From positions 5,647,001 to 5,711,000 of the forward strand of contig NZ_JAQFIL010000001.1 of NCBI RefSeq assembly GCF_029504655.1: a DNA stretch of 64,000 bases. The letters run 5' to 3'. The stretch comes from Catalinimonas alkaloidigena. Its GTDB lineage: Bacteria > Bacteroidota > Bacteroidia > Cytophagales > Cyclobacteriaceae. Both the position numbers and the translations under genes were made by a program. Within the stretch, counting starts at the first letter, position 1. Every line of letters begins with the position of its first letter. Of this stretch, positions 25,688 to 34,324 are shown piece after piece. Below the pieces are notes generated by a model, which was not told the origin of the DNA, made no database searches, and saw nothing but the letters and a program-made list of their open reading frames with translations.

Positions 25688-27922
25688 TCATACTTTTGTT
25701 TTCAATTCTTCCGCTATGTTTTGAATGCTTTCCGAAAGTGAATACAACCAGTTAAGCTGGGTACTGACCAGGCCAGCCTCCTGTAACTGATGATATTTTT
25801 CCAAGGTTTTGGTAGCTAAGTTATCCGAAAAATCTACTTCATCTCTCCTCACTAATTCATCAAACTGATGTTCCAGATAAGATTTAGCTTCTTCCAGATT
25901 AAAATGATGCTCATCTTCTTTGGGTCTTTCGGTACTCAGGCTGGTCTGCGCCCGCTCAAGATGGTCGTCGGTGCTATCAATAAATGCCTGAACATACTGA
26001 GACTTCTCGGTGGTAACATGATTTTGGATAAAAGTACCCAGGGCTGCGGCCGCCGTAAGAAAAGTATGGTTGAGCACGACCATATCGTAAATTTTGGCAT
26101 GGTTTAACCTTTTAGATTTGGGTTCCTGGCTCATCCTTTGAAATGCGGCACTTAGGTTACCAATTGCAAGAAAGGCTTCTTTGCGGGCCAGCTTATAGGA
26201 AGTAGGCACTTCTCCCTTGTTCTGGTAAAATACGCTGATCTCCCGAAGATAATTACGGTTTGCCTTGATGCTGTCCGCGATCACGGTATGGATGCTCATA
26301 AACTCCCAGCTAGGCCAGAAAAAAAGACTGGCCAGAAATGATAAACCTGCTCCCATAGCTGTATCCACCACCCTGTACTGAATAACATTCAGCGCATTAG
26401 GCTTAATGAGCGCATAGAGAAAAATCACAATCAGGGTGATGAAAATCGCTGAACCACCATAGTTTTTCTGTACCAATGAGAAAGCAAACACCAAAGAAAC
26501 GGCAGCCAGTACACCATACACATAGGGATTCTGGGTAAACAAGACGATGCCTAACGCAATCACTCCCCCGATCAAAGTGCCGTAAACACGTTTAATAGAC
26601 CTGCTCTTGGTCAGTCCATAGCTGGGGCGCATAATTACGATAATGGTCAGCATGATCCAGTAGGGCATTTGTATTGGCAATACTGTGCCCAGTGTATAGC
26701 CGAAGAGTACTGTGAAAGTGAGCCGAATCGCATGCCGAAAAATGGTGGAGCCGGAATTAAGGTTTTGTTTGATCACACTCAGATCATAATCCTGATGGGT
26801 GATAAATTTTTCAACGTCTTTACTTCTGCGCATCAACTGCTCCTGATCTACCAGATCCTGCAAGACCCTTTCAATACTTTCTACTTTCTGCTGCTGCTTT
26901 TGCTCGTAGTCCAGTAAGTTCCTCAGTATAACCGCCCCCTCGGCAGCCTGAGTAGTATGGTTTTCTTTGAGGTAGTTTGTGATCATTTCCTCCGCACTTT
27001 GGTAAAGCAAATGCATATCAGTACCGGCAGACTGGTACTTACCTCCGGAAATAACCCTGGACAGGACTTCTAGTCGCTGAGACACGACATTGATGATATC
27101 CACAAAAGGTTTGAGCACATTGAGCTGCCCCTGAAAATGCTTGCTAATGATTTGGTAGTTGGCGGGATTAGAGATGGCTAGCTCCAGAATGTCAATCAGC
27201 TCAATCAGGATAAGGATATACTTGTTGGCGGAATATGATGCGCCTGAACGTAGCCGGTCTTCTACAAAAAGCTCTCTTAGCTTTTCGTGCTTTTCATTAA
27301 TTTCTGTTTGCAAAAGAAATAGTTCATCCTGCTTTTCATCCTCCTGATGTACAGAAGACTGTAAGAACCTGCCTCTGGTATTCAGGTATTTGGCAGTAAG
27401 TATCATACACTCAGCCAAGATCAGTTGATTGTGTCTTCGGTGTACCAGGCTATGGGCCAGCAGAGTTACGCCCAGGTACCACACACCTCCTGTTAATATC
27501 AGTCCGGCATGGACCAATAGCGCCATGCCTGAGGTAGGCCGGGCAAAAGCCAGGATAATCGCCAACAAACCGGAAAAGCTTACCAGAGAAGCCCTGAACC
27601 CATATACCGACAGCATTGAGTTGGCGAATACCATCGTACCCAAAACCGGCAGCACCGCCCATGTCCAGCCAAATGACAGATGAATAATGAGAGTGGTGAG
27701 GGTAGCGATAATGCTGCTAATGAGGATACCGAAAGCCATGTGTCGCATACTCCCGGGCACGTCGCTGGGAGAACACAGAAATACCCCCATCACAACACTT
27801 ACTGCCAGCCCCATTTCGTCCAGGATATTGAAAACCCCTAAAGGGACGAGGATGGCAAAAAGAAGGGTAACACTTTTAAAAAAATCAATGCTTTTGACAA
27901 AGCCCTGAACTGTTTTAAACAT
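25688..27922 (-). CDS. FUSC-family inner membrane protein (YccS-like)
   Basis: A 744-residue membrane protein with two hydrophobic blocks, about residues 15-165 and 400-525, each of several helices, separated by a soluble helical region and followed by a C-terminal helical tail. This duplicated layout, and the FGYTLGTVLPIQMPYWIMLT stretch in the second block, are typical of the fusaric-acid-resistance-like/YccS group. Members are thought to move aromatic acids or other amphiphiles, but the substrate is rarely known. No membrane fusion protein or outer-membrane factor lies nearby. Its upstream region contains one copy of a direct repeat that also flanks the DUF4160/DUF2442 pair. Confidence 0.85.
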   Translation of the reverse strand: MFKTVQGFVKSIDFFKSVTLLFAILVPLGVFNILDEMGLAVSVVMGVFLCSPSDVPGSMRHMAFGILISSIIATLTTLIIHLSFGWTWAVLPVLGTMVFANSMLSVYGFRASLVSFSGLLAIILAFARPTSGMALLVHAGLILTGGVWYLGVTLLAHSLVHRRHNQLILAECMILTAKYLNTRGRFLQSSVHQEDEKQDELFLLQTEINEKHEKLRELFVEDRLRSGASYSANKYILILIELIDILELAISNPANYQIISKHFQGQLNVLKPFVDIINVVSQRLEVLSRVISGGKYQSAGTDMHLLYQSAEEMITNYLKENHTTQAAEGAVILRNLLDYEQKQQQKVESIERVLQDLVDQEQLMRRSKDVEKFITHQDYDLSVIKQNLNSGSTIFRHAIRLTFTVLFGYTLGTVLPIQMPYWIMLTIIVIMRPSYGLTKSRSIKRVYGTLIGGVIALGIVLFTQNPYVYGVLAAVSLVFAFSLVQKNYGGSAIFITLIVIFLYALIKPNALNVIQYRVVDTAMGAGLSFLASLFFWPSWEFMSIHTVIADSIKANRNYLREISVFYQNKGEVPTSYKLARKEAFLAIGNLSAAFQRMSQEPKSKRLNHAKIYDMVVLNHTFLTAAAALGTFIQNHVTTEKSQYVQAFIDSTDDHLERAQTSLSTERPKEDEHHFNLEEAKSYLEHQFDELVRRDEVDFSDNLATKTLEKYHQLQEAGLVSTQLNWLYSLSESIQNIAEELKTKV

Positions 27923-27962
27923 ATCTGTTTATGAACACTATCGCTGATATCTCCTTATATGA

Positions 27963-28052
27963 TACTTATGAGGGAAAATTTGGTTGTTGAAAATGGTGAC
28001 GATAGAACTCCAGCGTAAATTTAAGGTAAGAAAAGTTGATTAAGCTGTACTT
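27963..28052. repeat. Direct repeat, copy A
   Basis: A 90-base segment upstream of the FUSC gene that recurs at 28685-28771. The first 31 bases (TACTTATGAGGGA to GTTGTTGAAAA) match copy B at 29 of 31 positions, the middle has diverged, and the end (TAAGAAAAG ... TTAAGCTGTACTT) matches again. The two copies enclose the DUF2442 and DUF4160 genes. Confidence 0.7.
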
Positions 28053-28074
28053 TACTACGGACCTTGTGCAGGAA

Positions 28075-28395
28075 TTATGCTAAGAGCGAATTCTTAATAT
28101 CACGGATAGAACGATCAATCTCCTCTTTTAAAAAGCCTTTTAAACTTAAGTCTTCGTCTACATCCGGCCAATGAACACCGGCTCCTTTGCCGATTAGGCG
28201 GTAATTGTTGAGTTGTTCCAGAGTAGCTTTTTTGAGCCTTGGAGAAGAAGATATAGCTCGATTTAATATTTTTTTGTTGGACAAAACAATCAGCATCAAA
28301 TCCAGGTCAGGGTGAAAGTGTAAGGCTTTGATCTTAAATCCATCTTCATAGATGAGCTTTTCTATGTTATCGTAATCATTATTGAAAGAATTCAT
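28075..28395 (-). CDS. DUF2442 domain protein
   Basis: A 106-residue protein resembling DUF2442: the core ALHFHPDLDLMLIVLSNKK followed by the SSPRLKKATLEQLNNYRLIG segment and HWPDVDEDLSLKGFL near the end. DUF2442 proteins commonly sit beside DUF4160 proteins, as here, and the pair is often discussed as a possible toxin-antitoxin-like unit, though biochemical proof is scarce. The start overlaps the end of the DUF4160 gene by 17 bases, so the two are co-translated. The N-terminal 25 residues extend a little beyond the usual domain. Confidence 0.85.
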   Translation of the reverse strand: MNSFNNDYDNIEKLIYEDGFKIKALHFHPDLDLMLIVLSNKKILNRAISSSPRLKKATLEQLNNYRLIGKGAGVHWPDVDEDLSLKGFLKEEIDRSIRDIKNSLLA

Positions 28396-28615
28396 ACCAT
28401 TTTACTTTTAACAGTTCTGCATTTTTTTCTACAATATGCATGATCTCTTTGCGCTCCTGGACCTTGAAGCCATTGAGATATTTGATCTTTACCTCTGGTT
28501 CTAGCCATACTTTTCCGTCTTTTTCACCTTTTTCTACATGCACATGTGCCGGTTCTGCCCGGTCTCCGGCATAGAAGAAAAAGCGATAACCTTTTTCATG
28601 ATAGATTGTAGGCAT
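28379..28615 (-). CDS. DUF4160 domain protein
   Basis: A 78-residue protein of the DUF4160 family, shown by the opening MPTIYHEKGYRFFFYAGD and by PAHVHVEKGEKDGKVWL, in which the HVHV histidines are conserved. It is the first gene of a two-gene unit with DUF2442 and overlaps it by 17 bases. Members of this family sometimes sit in mobile gene cassettes. Here the unit lies between two diverged direct repeats, which supports arrival as a cassette. The molecular role is unknown. Confidence 0.88.
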   Translation of the reverse strand: MPTIYHEKGYRFFFYAGDRAEPAHVHVEKGEKDGKVWLEPEVKIKYLNGFKVQERKEIMHIVEKNAELLKVKWYEFFQ

Positions 28616-28684
28616 AGTAGTAAAGATAACGATTTATTGCAATATAAATTACTTAATGCCGCCCACTTACGGCAGATTCAGCAG

Positions 28685-28771
28685 TACTTATGAGGGAGAG
28701 TTTGGTTGTTGAAAACCCCAAATCAAATTTTGAGTGTATATAAGAAAAGAAAATTTGTTTAAGCTCTACTT
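28685..28771. repeat. Direct repeat, copy B
   Basis: The partner of copy A, in the same orientation, about 70 bases upstream of the DUF4160 start. See copy A for the match. The start-to-start distance is 722 bases, and the unit between carries only the DUF4160/DUF2442 pair. Confidence 0.7.
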
Positions 28772-28795
28772 ATCCCCTGTTCGCTATAAAAAAAC

Positions 28796-28820
28796 ATTCA
28801 CCGACCATAAGCCGGTGAAT
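28796..28820 (-). terminator. Terminator of the AKR-MFS-SDR-DoxX operon
   Basis: Perfect 8-base arms ATTCACCG and CGGTGAAT around a 9-base loop. On the minus strand the stem is followed after one G by seven T residues, 30 bases past the aldo/keto reductase stop, a good intrinsic terminator. Confidence 0.8.
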
Positions 28821-28851
28821 ACTAAAATAGCAATAAGCAGACTATTCCTTA

Positions 28852-29814
28852 TCATACTTTCTCCATATAAGCTGAAGCTTCATCCAGTTGCTCCATATCC
28901 GCTTCGCTAAGTTCCAACTGGCTGGCTTCTATGAAAGCCTGCAGATGCTTGCTTTGGGTAGCACTGGCGATAGGCGCCGTGACGACAGGCTTATTGACCA
29001 GCCATGCCAGCGCTACTCCTGCCTGACTGACATTATGTTTGGCAGCCACATCATCCAATGCCTCAAGAATATTTTTCCCTCTTTCATCCAGGTATTTTTC
29101 GGCAAACATGGCCCGGGCTTTCCCTTCAAAGTCTTCTTTACTTCTGTATTTGCCTGACAAAAATCCGCTGGCCAGTGAGAAATAAGAGATTACGCCCAGA
29201 CCTTCCTCTTTACAGATAGAAGCTACACCTTCCTCAAAACCCTGGCGGGCGTAAAGATTGTACTCCGGCTGAAAAACCTCATAGCGGGGTAGTCCATGCT
29301 GCGCACTGGCTTTCAGTGATGCCTTTAACCTGTCGGGAGTAAGGTTGGAAGCACCTATGTATTTAACCTTTCCCATTTCAATAAGCTTCTGATAGGCTCC
29401 TAAAGTTTCTTCTACCGGAGTACGGTTATCATCCCAGTGCGTAAGGTAAAGGTCAATCTGTTCTACCTGTAGTCTTTTCAGTGAAGCATTAGCAGCTTGC
29501 AGAATATATTCTTCCGTAAGGTCTTTATGGCCTTGTCCCATGTCAGCGCCTACTTTAGTAATGATATTGACCTGATCGCGATTTCCGCGGTCTTTCATCC
29601 ACTTCCCAAGAATAGTTTCAGACTCTCCTCCCTGATTACCTTCAGCCCAGCGAGAATATACATCAGCAGTATCTATGGTGTTGAAGCCTGATGCCAGTAT
29701 CTCGTCAAGCATTTCAAATGATTCCTTTTCGTTCAATGTCCAACCAAATACATTGCCACCGAAAACGATCGGGGCAGTATATAAATTGGTATTTCCTAAT
29801 CTTCTTTTATGCAT
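28852..29814 (-). CDS. Aldo/keto reductase
   Basis: NADPH-dependent reductase of 320 residues with the family signature: FNTIDTADVYS carries the catalytic Asp and Tyr, ITKVGADMG carries the catalytic Lys, and LYLTHWDD carries the active-site His. VKYIGASNLTPDRLKASL is the second signature. It is the last gene of a four-gene minus-strand operon, four bases after the MFS transporter. With an SDR and a DoxX-like membrane protein in the same operon and an AraC regulator facing it, a role in detoxifying aldehydes or quinones is plausible but unproven. Confidence 0.94.
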   Translation of the reverse strand: MHKRRLGNTNLYTAPIVFGGNVFGWTLNEKESFEMLDEILASGFNTIDTADVYSRWAEGNQGGESETILGKWMKDRGNRDQVNIITKVGADMGQGHKDLTEEYILQAANASLKRLQVEQIDLYLTHWDDNRTPVEETLGAYQKLIEMGKVKYIGASNLTPDRLKASLKASAQHGLPRYEVFQPEYNLYARQGFEEGVASICKEEGLGVISYFSLASGFLSGKYRSKEDFEGKARAMFAEKYLDERGKNILEALDDVAAKHNVSQAGVALAWLVNKPVVTAPIASATQSKHLQAFIEASQLELSEADMEQLDEASAYMEKV

Positions 29815-29818
29815 GATA

Positions 29819-30991
29819 CTATCGGTTTATCGGTACTAAATTCATTTTCTTCTTTCTAATCAAGATGATGGCAAGGGCTATGAAAACTCCCATACCTGCC
29901 AGTGCCGCGCCTACCAGGTCTGCCGAGGTAAACCCATAACCTAATGCGATAGGCAAGCCCGCCAGATATGCCCCGGAAGCATTGCCCATGTTAAAAGCAC
30001 TCTGGTTCATGGAAGAGCCTAACATTTCGGAGCCTTTCGCTGTCCTGATCATCGTAATTTGTATGGGGGCGGAAATACAAAAAGCGACTACACCTATCAC
30101 GAATGTCATGACCAGCACCGCAATGGGGTCTCCTGCCAAAAATGTATTGGCCACCAACACACTTGCCATTAGCATAAGCGCGAAAACTACCGCATGGATA
30201 GGCGAAAACTTTTCAGCCATTTTCGCTCCCAAAAGGTTTCCTATGGCCATGCCTGTTCCCGCCAGGATCATTGCGTAACTTACCACACCTTCGGGGTGAC
30301 CTGCTACTTCCGTGATGAGTGGGGCGATGTAACTATACCAGGCAAAAAACCCGCCTGTCCCTATGGTAGTCAGCAAAATTACCATCCATAATTCCAGCCG
30401 CCTGAATACTTTCAGGTCTTTACGTATGCCTCCCGAAGAGGATTGTGGCAACTCAGGCATCCAGTATTTGATGCTCAACATCGCCATAATCCCTACTACG
30501 CCTACCATCAGAAAAGCTACACTCCAGCTGAACTCATGACCAAAGTAAGTACCTAATGGTACGCCTATGACATTGGCTATGGTTAGGCCGGTAAACATAA
30601 TCGCAATGGCCTGCGCCTCTTTGCCCGGTTTGGAGAGTTTCCCTGCCACCACGGCTCCTATGCCAAAAAATGCGCCATGCGGTAAGCCTGACAAAAACCT
30701 TAAAACCAGAAGGGACTCATAATTGTTGGCAAAGGCGGATAAAGTGTTGAAAATGGTGAACCATACCATGAGGTAAAATAACATCCTGTGGGCAGGCCAC
30801 TTGCTGCCTAAACCTGTTAGTAATGGTGCTCCTACCACCACCCCTAGCGCATAGGCCGAGATAAAATGTCCTGACTGAGGGATAGTGATTTCCAGTGCTT
30901 TTGCCACATCCGGGAGAATTCCCATAATTACGAATTCGGTCATACCTATACCGAACCCGCCAATAGCCAGCGCTACTAGTGCTTTGTTCAT
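29819..30991 (-). CDS. MFS transporter, AraJ/YdhP-like
   Basis: Proton-driven efflux-type carrier of 390 residues with about 12 membrane helices. The opening FGIGMTEFVIMGILPDVAK is typical of the sugar-efflux and drug-efflux (AraJ/PbuE/YdhP) branch, and RFLSGLPHGAFFGIG is the motif-C-like stretch. It overlaps nothing but sits four bases before the aldo/keto reductase and 79 bases after the SDR gene on the same strand. The export substrate is unknown. Confidence 0.92.
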   Translation of the reverse strand: MNKALVALAIGGFGIGMTEFVIMGILPDVAKALEITIPQSGHFISAYALGVVVGAPLLTGLGSKWPAHRMLFYLMVWFTIFNTLSAFANNYESLLVLRFLSGLPHGAFFGIGAVVAGKLSKPGKEAQAIAIMFTGLTIANVIGVPLGTYFGHEFSWSVAFLMVGVVGIMAMLSIKYWMPELPQSSSGGIRKDLKVFRRLELWMVILLTTIGTGGFFAWYSYIAPLITEVAGHPEGVVSYAMILAGTGMAIGNLLGAKMAEKFSPIHAVVFALMLMASVLVANTFLAGDPIAVLVMTFVIGVVAFCISAPIQITMIRTAKGSEMLGSSMNQSAFNMGNASGAYLAGLPIALGYGFTSADLVGAALAGMGVFIALAIILIRKKKMNLVPINR

Positions 30992-31070
30992 CTTTTACTC
31001 TTTTTGTTGGTTTATATTACTCTTATTCTTCTAAGCCTTTATGAGGCTATTCTCTATTCTACTGGCAAAG

Positions 31071-31865
31071 CTAGAAAATAGCATTGACAACTCCTCCATC
31101 TACTCTCAAAGCTGCGCCATTGGTTGCCGAAGAAAGCGGACTCGCCACATAGGCCACCATACTAGCTACCTCTTCAATATCAGCGAAGCGCTGAATTAAA
31201 GAGGTCGGCCTTCTTTCCTCAAAAAATGCAGTCTTCACTTCATCCAGACTTTTGCCTGCTTTTTCAGCTTCCTCTTCCAGGCCCGCTAAATTGGCTCGGC
31301 TCAGCGTAGGGCCAGGCAGTACCGCATTGACTGTCACATTCGTTCCTTTGGATAAACGGGCAAGCCCTCTGGAGACTGAAAGCTGAGCGGTTTTGGTCAT
31401 GCCGTAGTGTATCATCTCCGTAGGGATATTCAGTGCGGATTCGCTGGAGATAAAGATGATCCTTCCTTCATTCTTCTTCAGCATCTGCGGGAAATAGTAA
31501 CGGGCCAGTCGGACACCACTCATCACATTCACCTCAAAGATCTCAAACCACTCTTCGTCAGAGGTTTCTTCAAAATCCACCTCGTTAAAGATGCCAACAT
31601 TATTGATCAGGATATCCAGCTCGGGAAGCTGAGCAATGAGGTTCTTGACCTCATCAGCTTTGGAGAAATCTGCCGCGATACCTTTTACTTTATCGTTGCT
31701 CGTATCTTTACGGATAGTGGATACAACCTCCTCCACATCTTCTTTTTTTCTTCCGTTGATGATTACCTCAGCACCTTCAGCAGCCAGCAGCTGAGCGATG
31801 GCAAAGCCAATACCTGCGGTAGAGCCGGTAACCAGTGTTTTTTTATTCTTGAGTTGCAAGTCCAT
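31071..31865 (-). CDS. SDR-family oxidoreductase
   Basis: Short-chain dehydrogenase of 264 residues. The cofactor motif GSTAGIGFAIA starts at residue 14, NNVGIF is the NNAG-equivalent, and the catalytic set is the ISSESA serine with YGMTK (Tyr and Lys). PGPTLSRAN near residue 185 is common in the group. The second gene of the operon after DoxX, with five bases between them. Substrate cannot be inferred. Confidence 0.92.
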   Translation of the reverse strand: MDLQLKNKKTLVTGSTAGIGFAIAQLLAAEGAEVIINGRKKEDVEEVVSTIRKDTSNDKVKGIAADFSKADEVKNLIAQLPELDILINNVGIFNEVDFEETSDEEWFEIFEVNVMSGVRLARYYFPQMLKKNEGRIIFISSESALNIPTEMIHYGMTKTAQLSVSRGLARLSKGTNVTVNAVLPGPTLSRANLAGLEEEAEKAGKSLDEVKTAFFEERRPTSLIQRFADIEEVASMVAYVASPLSSATNGAALRVDGGVVNAIF

Positions 31866-31870
31866 AAGTA

Positions 31871-32266
31871 TCAGTTTTTTGCTTTATAAATTGAATAAGC
31901 ATTGTAGTCAGCAAAAAGATAAAGGAGGGAAAGGTATAGTCCGTAGAACATTTGGGTAGCTACCGATGACCAACTCTCCTGCAGGCTGGAACCAAAAATT
32001 AATACACAGATGAGCATGACCCCTGCGAAAGTAAATTTCCGCATGGCGAAGCCCAGCAACAAACCTATTCCCAACAGCAATTCTACCCAGGGCAGCGCGT
32101 AGGCAAAGGCTAATACAACACCATTGGGAAGCAAGGTTTCGCTAAAAGATGCTGCCATACCTTCGGCAAAGGAGGATAGTTTGGGAATGCGCACCAGTCC
32201 GTGTCCGAAAAAACTAAAACCAATAGGTAAACGAGCCAATACGTAGGCTATCATCTCTTGCTGCAT
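31871..32266 (-). CDS. DoxX-family membrane protein
   Basis: A 131-residue protein with four predicted membrane helices (about 10-30, 50-75, 78-98, 105-125) and typical DoxX stretches LPIGFSFFGHGLVRIPK and PWVELLLGIGLLLGFAMR. It is the first gene of the DoxX-SDR-MFS-AKR operon, directly opposite the AraC regulator. DoxX proteins are linked to redox balance and thiol or quinone metabolism, but the exact role here is unknown. Confidence 0.88.
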   Translation of the reverse strand: MQQEMIAYVLARLPIGFSFFGHGLVRIPKLSSFAEGMAASFSETLLPNGVVLAFAYALPWVELLLGIGLLLGFAMRKFTFAGVMLICVLIFGSSLQESWSSVATQMFYGLYLSLLYLFADYNAYSIYKAKN

Positions 32267-32314
32267 AATGATTCATTTTTTGTCGATTAAACTCCAGACA
32301 GCTTTTGCAGTTCT

Positions 32315-32344
32315 TGTAAATATCTAAGGTAATTATGTAAATAT
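32315..32344. promoter_or_regulatory. Tandem direct-repeat operator of the AraC/DoxX region
   Basis: TGTAAATAT occurs at 32315-32323 and again at 32336-32344, exactly 21 bases apart, or two helix turns. This is the layout of AraC/XylS-family binding half-sites. It lies between the divergent doxX and araC-like genes, 49-78 bases upstream of doxX and only five bases before the AraC start codon. Confidence 0.6.
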
Positions 32345-32349
32345 GCATC

Positions 32350-33186
32350 ATGAAGCGATACAAGCAGTTTGATAGCCTGATGATAGATGATTTTGAGGTG
32401 GACGAATGGGAACATCCCATGCATAACCACAATCATTTTGAGTTGATATTTATCGTAAGGGGTACAGGTACGCATCACCTGAATGGGGTGGAGTCAGAAT
32501 ACAGGACGGGGCATTTATTTCTTTTAGGTCCTGAGGATGTACATGCATTTAAACTTAAGCAAAAGACGAGGTTCGTCTATTTTAAATTCACCAGGCAATA
32601 CCTTCACCACCACGGAGAATTACCTCTGCCTGAACTCTGGCACCGTGACCTGGAGCAATTATTATATAGTCCTGAAAGAAAAAAAGGTAATTTACTAAGC
32701 GAAGCTACAGATCAAAAGTTGGTAGAGCATCTCTTGCTCATCATTTCTGAAGAGTTTAACCGTCAGAAAGCCTTGAGCCGAAAAATTATTTTTCAGCTTT
32801 TCTCAGTGACCATACTCATCGTGAAACGAAACAGCCAGGGCTTTACGCTACAAAAATCTTCTCAGGCCGCATCAGGCATTGCTGAAGAAATTATGGGTTA
32901 TATTGAAATGAATATTTATGATCCCAGGAAGCTTAGGCTGAAAAACCTGGCGGATCATTTTCATTACTCTCCCAGCTACATAGGCATGCTTTTCAAAGAA
33001 AAAGTAGGCAGCACCCTGCGAGACTATGTCAGTCAGTATCGTTACAAACTGATTGAGCAAAGGCTGAAAAGTAGCCAGACCGGCATGAAGCAGATCGCCT
33101 CAGAATTTGGTTTTGTTGACGAAAGCCACCTCCACAAATTCATCAAAAGCAAAGCAGGTAAAAGCATGAGCGAGCTCAGGGAGTAA
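32350..33186 (+). CDS. AraC-family transcriptional regulator
   Basis: A 278-residue activator-type protein. The N-terminal half is a cupin-like sensing domain (HPMHNHNHFELIFIVRGTGTH with the His-rich cupin motif), and the C-terminal 100 residues contain two helix-turn-helix units, with KNLADHFHYSPSYIGMLFKE in the first and GMKQIASEFGFVDESHLHKF in the second. It faces the DoxX-SDR-MFS-AKR operon, which it most likely controls through the tandem sites between them. The effector is unknown. Confidence 0.93.
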   Translation: MKRYKQFDSLMIDDFEVDEWEHPMHNHNHFELIFIVRGTGTHHLNGVESEYRTGHLFLLGPEDVHAFKLKQKTRFVYFKFTRQYLHHHGELPLPELWHRDLEQLLYSPERKKGNLLSEATDQKLVEHLLLIISEEFNRQKALSRKIIFQLFSVTILIVKRNSQGFTLQKSSQAASGIAEEIMGYIEMNIYDPRKLRLKNLADHFHYSPSYIGMLFKEKVGSTLRDYVSQYRYKLIEQRLKSSQTGMKQIASEFGFVDESHLHKFIKSKAGKSMSELRE

Positions 33187-33259
33187 TGAAAAAAGCTTGA
33201 CTTATTGTAAAGAGATTGAGAGATTACAGCGATTACCAACTATTATTTTTTTCTTTAAA

Positions 33260-34303
33260 ATGTTAAAATCAAGCACATTTTTTCCAGCGGAGTGGCATCC
33301 GCAAAGTGCCATACAGCTTACCTGGCCACATGCAGGTACTGACTGGTTTGCTTCACTCCATGAGGTTCTGGAATGCTACGCAGAAATTGCCCGAAACATT
33401 GCTGAGAGACAAATGCTACTCATCATCTGTCATGAGCCAGAAGAGGTAAAAACGCAGCTTAAAGGATGTAATTTAAACAATATCAGGCTGCATAAACTAC
33501 CTACTAATGACACCTGGGCAAGAGACCATGGAGGCATTACTTTAGTAGAAGACGGCAAGCCGGTTATACTTGACTTTCGTTTTAACGGCTGGGGGCTCAA
33601 GTTCGCTGCCAACCACGATAACCTGCTTACCCGTCGGATGTATACGGATGGGCTTTTTGCACCAAAGGTACATTATCGCAATTGCCAGCATATGGTGCTG
33701 GAAGGTGGTGCCCTGGAGTCGGATGGAGCAGGTACGTTACTCACCACGGTAGACTGCCTGATGGCTCCCAACCGCAACGATCACCTCAACAAAGAGGAAA
33801 TAGAGGCTAAGCTAAAAAAGATATTCCACCTCAAACGTGTACTATGGCTGCACTACGGCTATTTGGAGGGCGATGATACCGACAGCCACGTAGATACGCT
33901 GGCCCGTTTCTGTGATCCGCAGACTATCGCCTATGTGCAGTGTCAGGAGCAGGATGACCCACACTTTGAAGCCCTGCAAAAGATGGAACAGGAACTGCTG
34001 AACTTCAAAACGCTGGAAGGTGAGCCTTATCGCCTCATTCCTCTGCCTATGGCAGATATTGCTCTGGATGAAGAAGGGCATCGCCTGCCCGCTACTTATG
34101 CTAATTTTTTGATTATCAATGGAGCCGTATTGCTACCTTTTTATGCCAATGCAGTCAAAAATCAGCAGGCAAAAGAGGCGTTGGAAAAAGCTTTTCCCCA
34201 ACATGAAATTATTGGTATCAACTGCGAACCATTAATTCAGCAACACGGTTCTTTGCATTGCATTAGCATGCAGTATCCAGCAGGAGTGATTGCTAATGAG
34301 TAA
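33260..34303 (+). CDS. aguA: Agmatine deiminase
   Basis: Hydrolyses agmatine to N-carbamoylputrescine and ammonia. The ATG at 33260 is chosen over an in-frame TTG upstream because the family begins near FPAEWHPQSAIQLTWPH. The 347 residues belong to the peptidylarginine-deiminase-like superfamily: NDTWARDHGGITLV holds the substrate-binding Trp and Asp, LEGDDTDSHVDTLARF the catalytic His-Asp region, and HGSLHCISMQYP the nucleophile Cys334. N-carbamoylputrescine amidase follows 21 bases later. Together they turn decarboxylated arginine into putrescine. No arginine decarboxylase is in the window. Confidence 0.95.
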   Translation: MLKSSTFFPAEWHPQSAIQLTWPHAGTDWFASLHEVLECYAEIARNIAERQMLLIICHEPEEVKTQLKGCNLNNIRLHKLPTNDTWARDHGGITLVEDGKPVILDFRFNGWGLKFAANHDNLLTRRMYTDGLFAPKVHYRNCQHMVLEGGALESDGAGTLLTTVDCLMAPNRNDHLNKEEIEAKLKKIFHLKRVLWLHYGYLEGDDTDSHVDTLARFCDPQTIAYVQCQEQDDPHFEALQKMEQELLNFKTLEGEPYRLIPLPMADIALDEEGHRLPATYANFLIINGAVLLPFYANAVKNQQAKEALEKAFPQHEIIGINCEPLIQQHGSLHCISMQYPAGVIANE

Positions 34304-34324
34304 TAGTCTAATACCTAACATCCA

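Noticed and set aside
33197..33259. TTG-based N-terminal extension of agmatine deiminase
   Set aside because: The family begins near the ATG at 33260, and the extension shows no resemblance.
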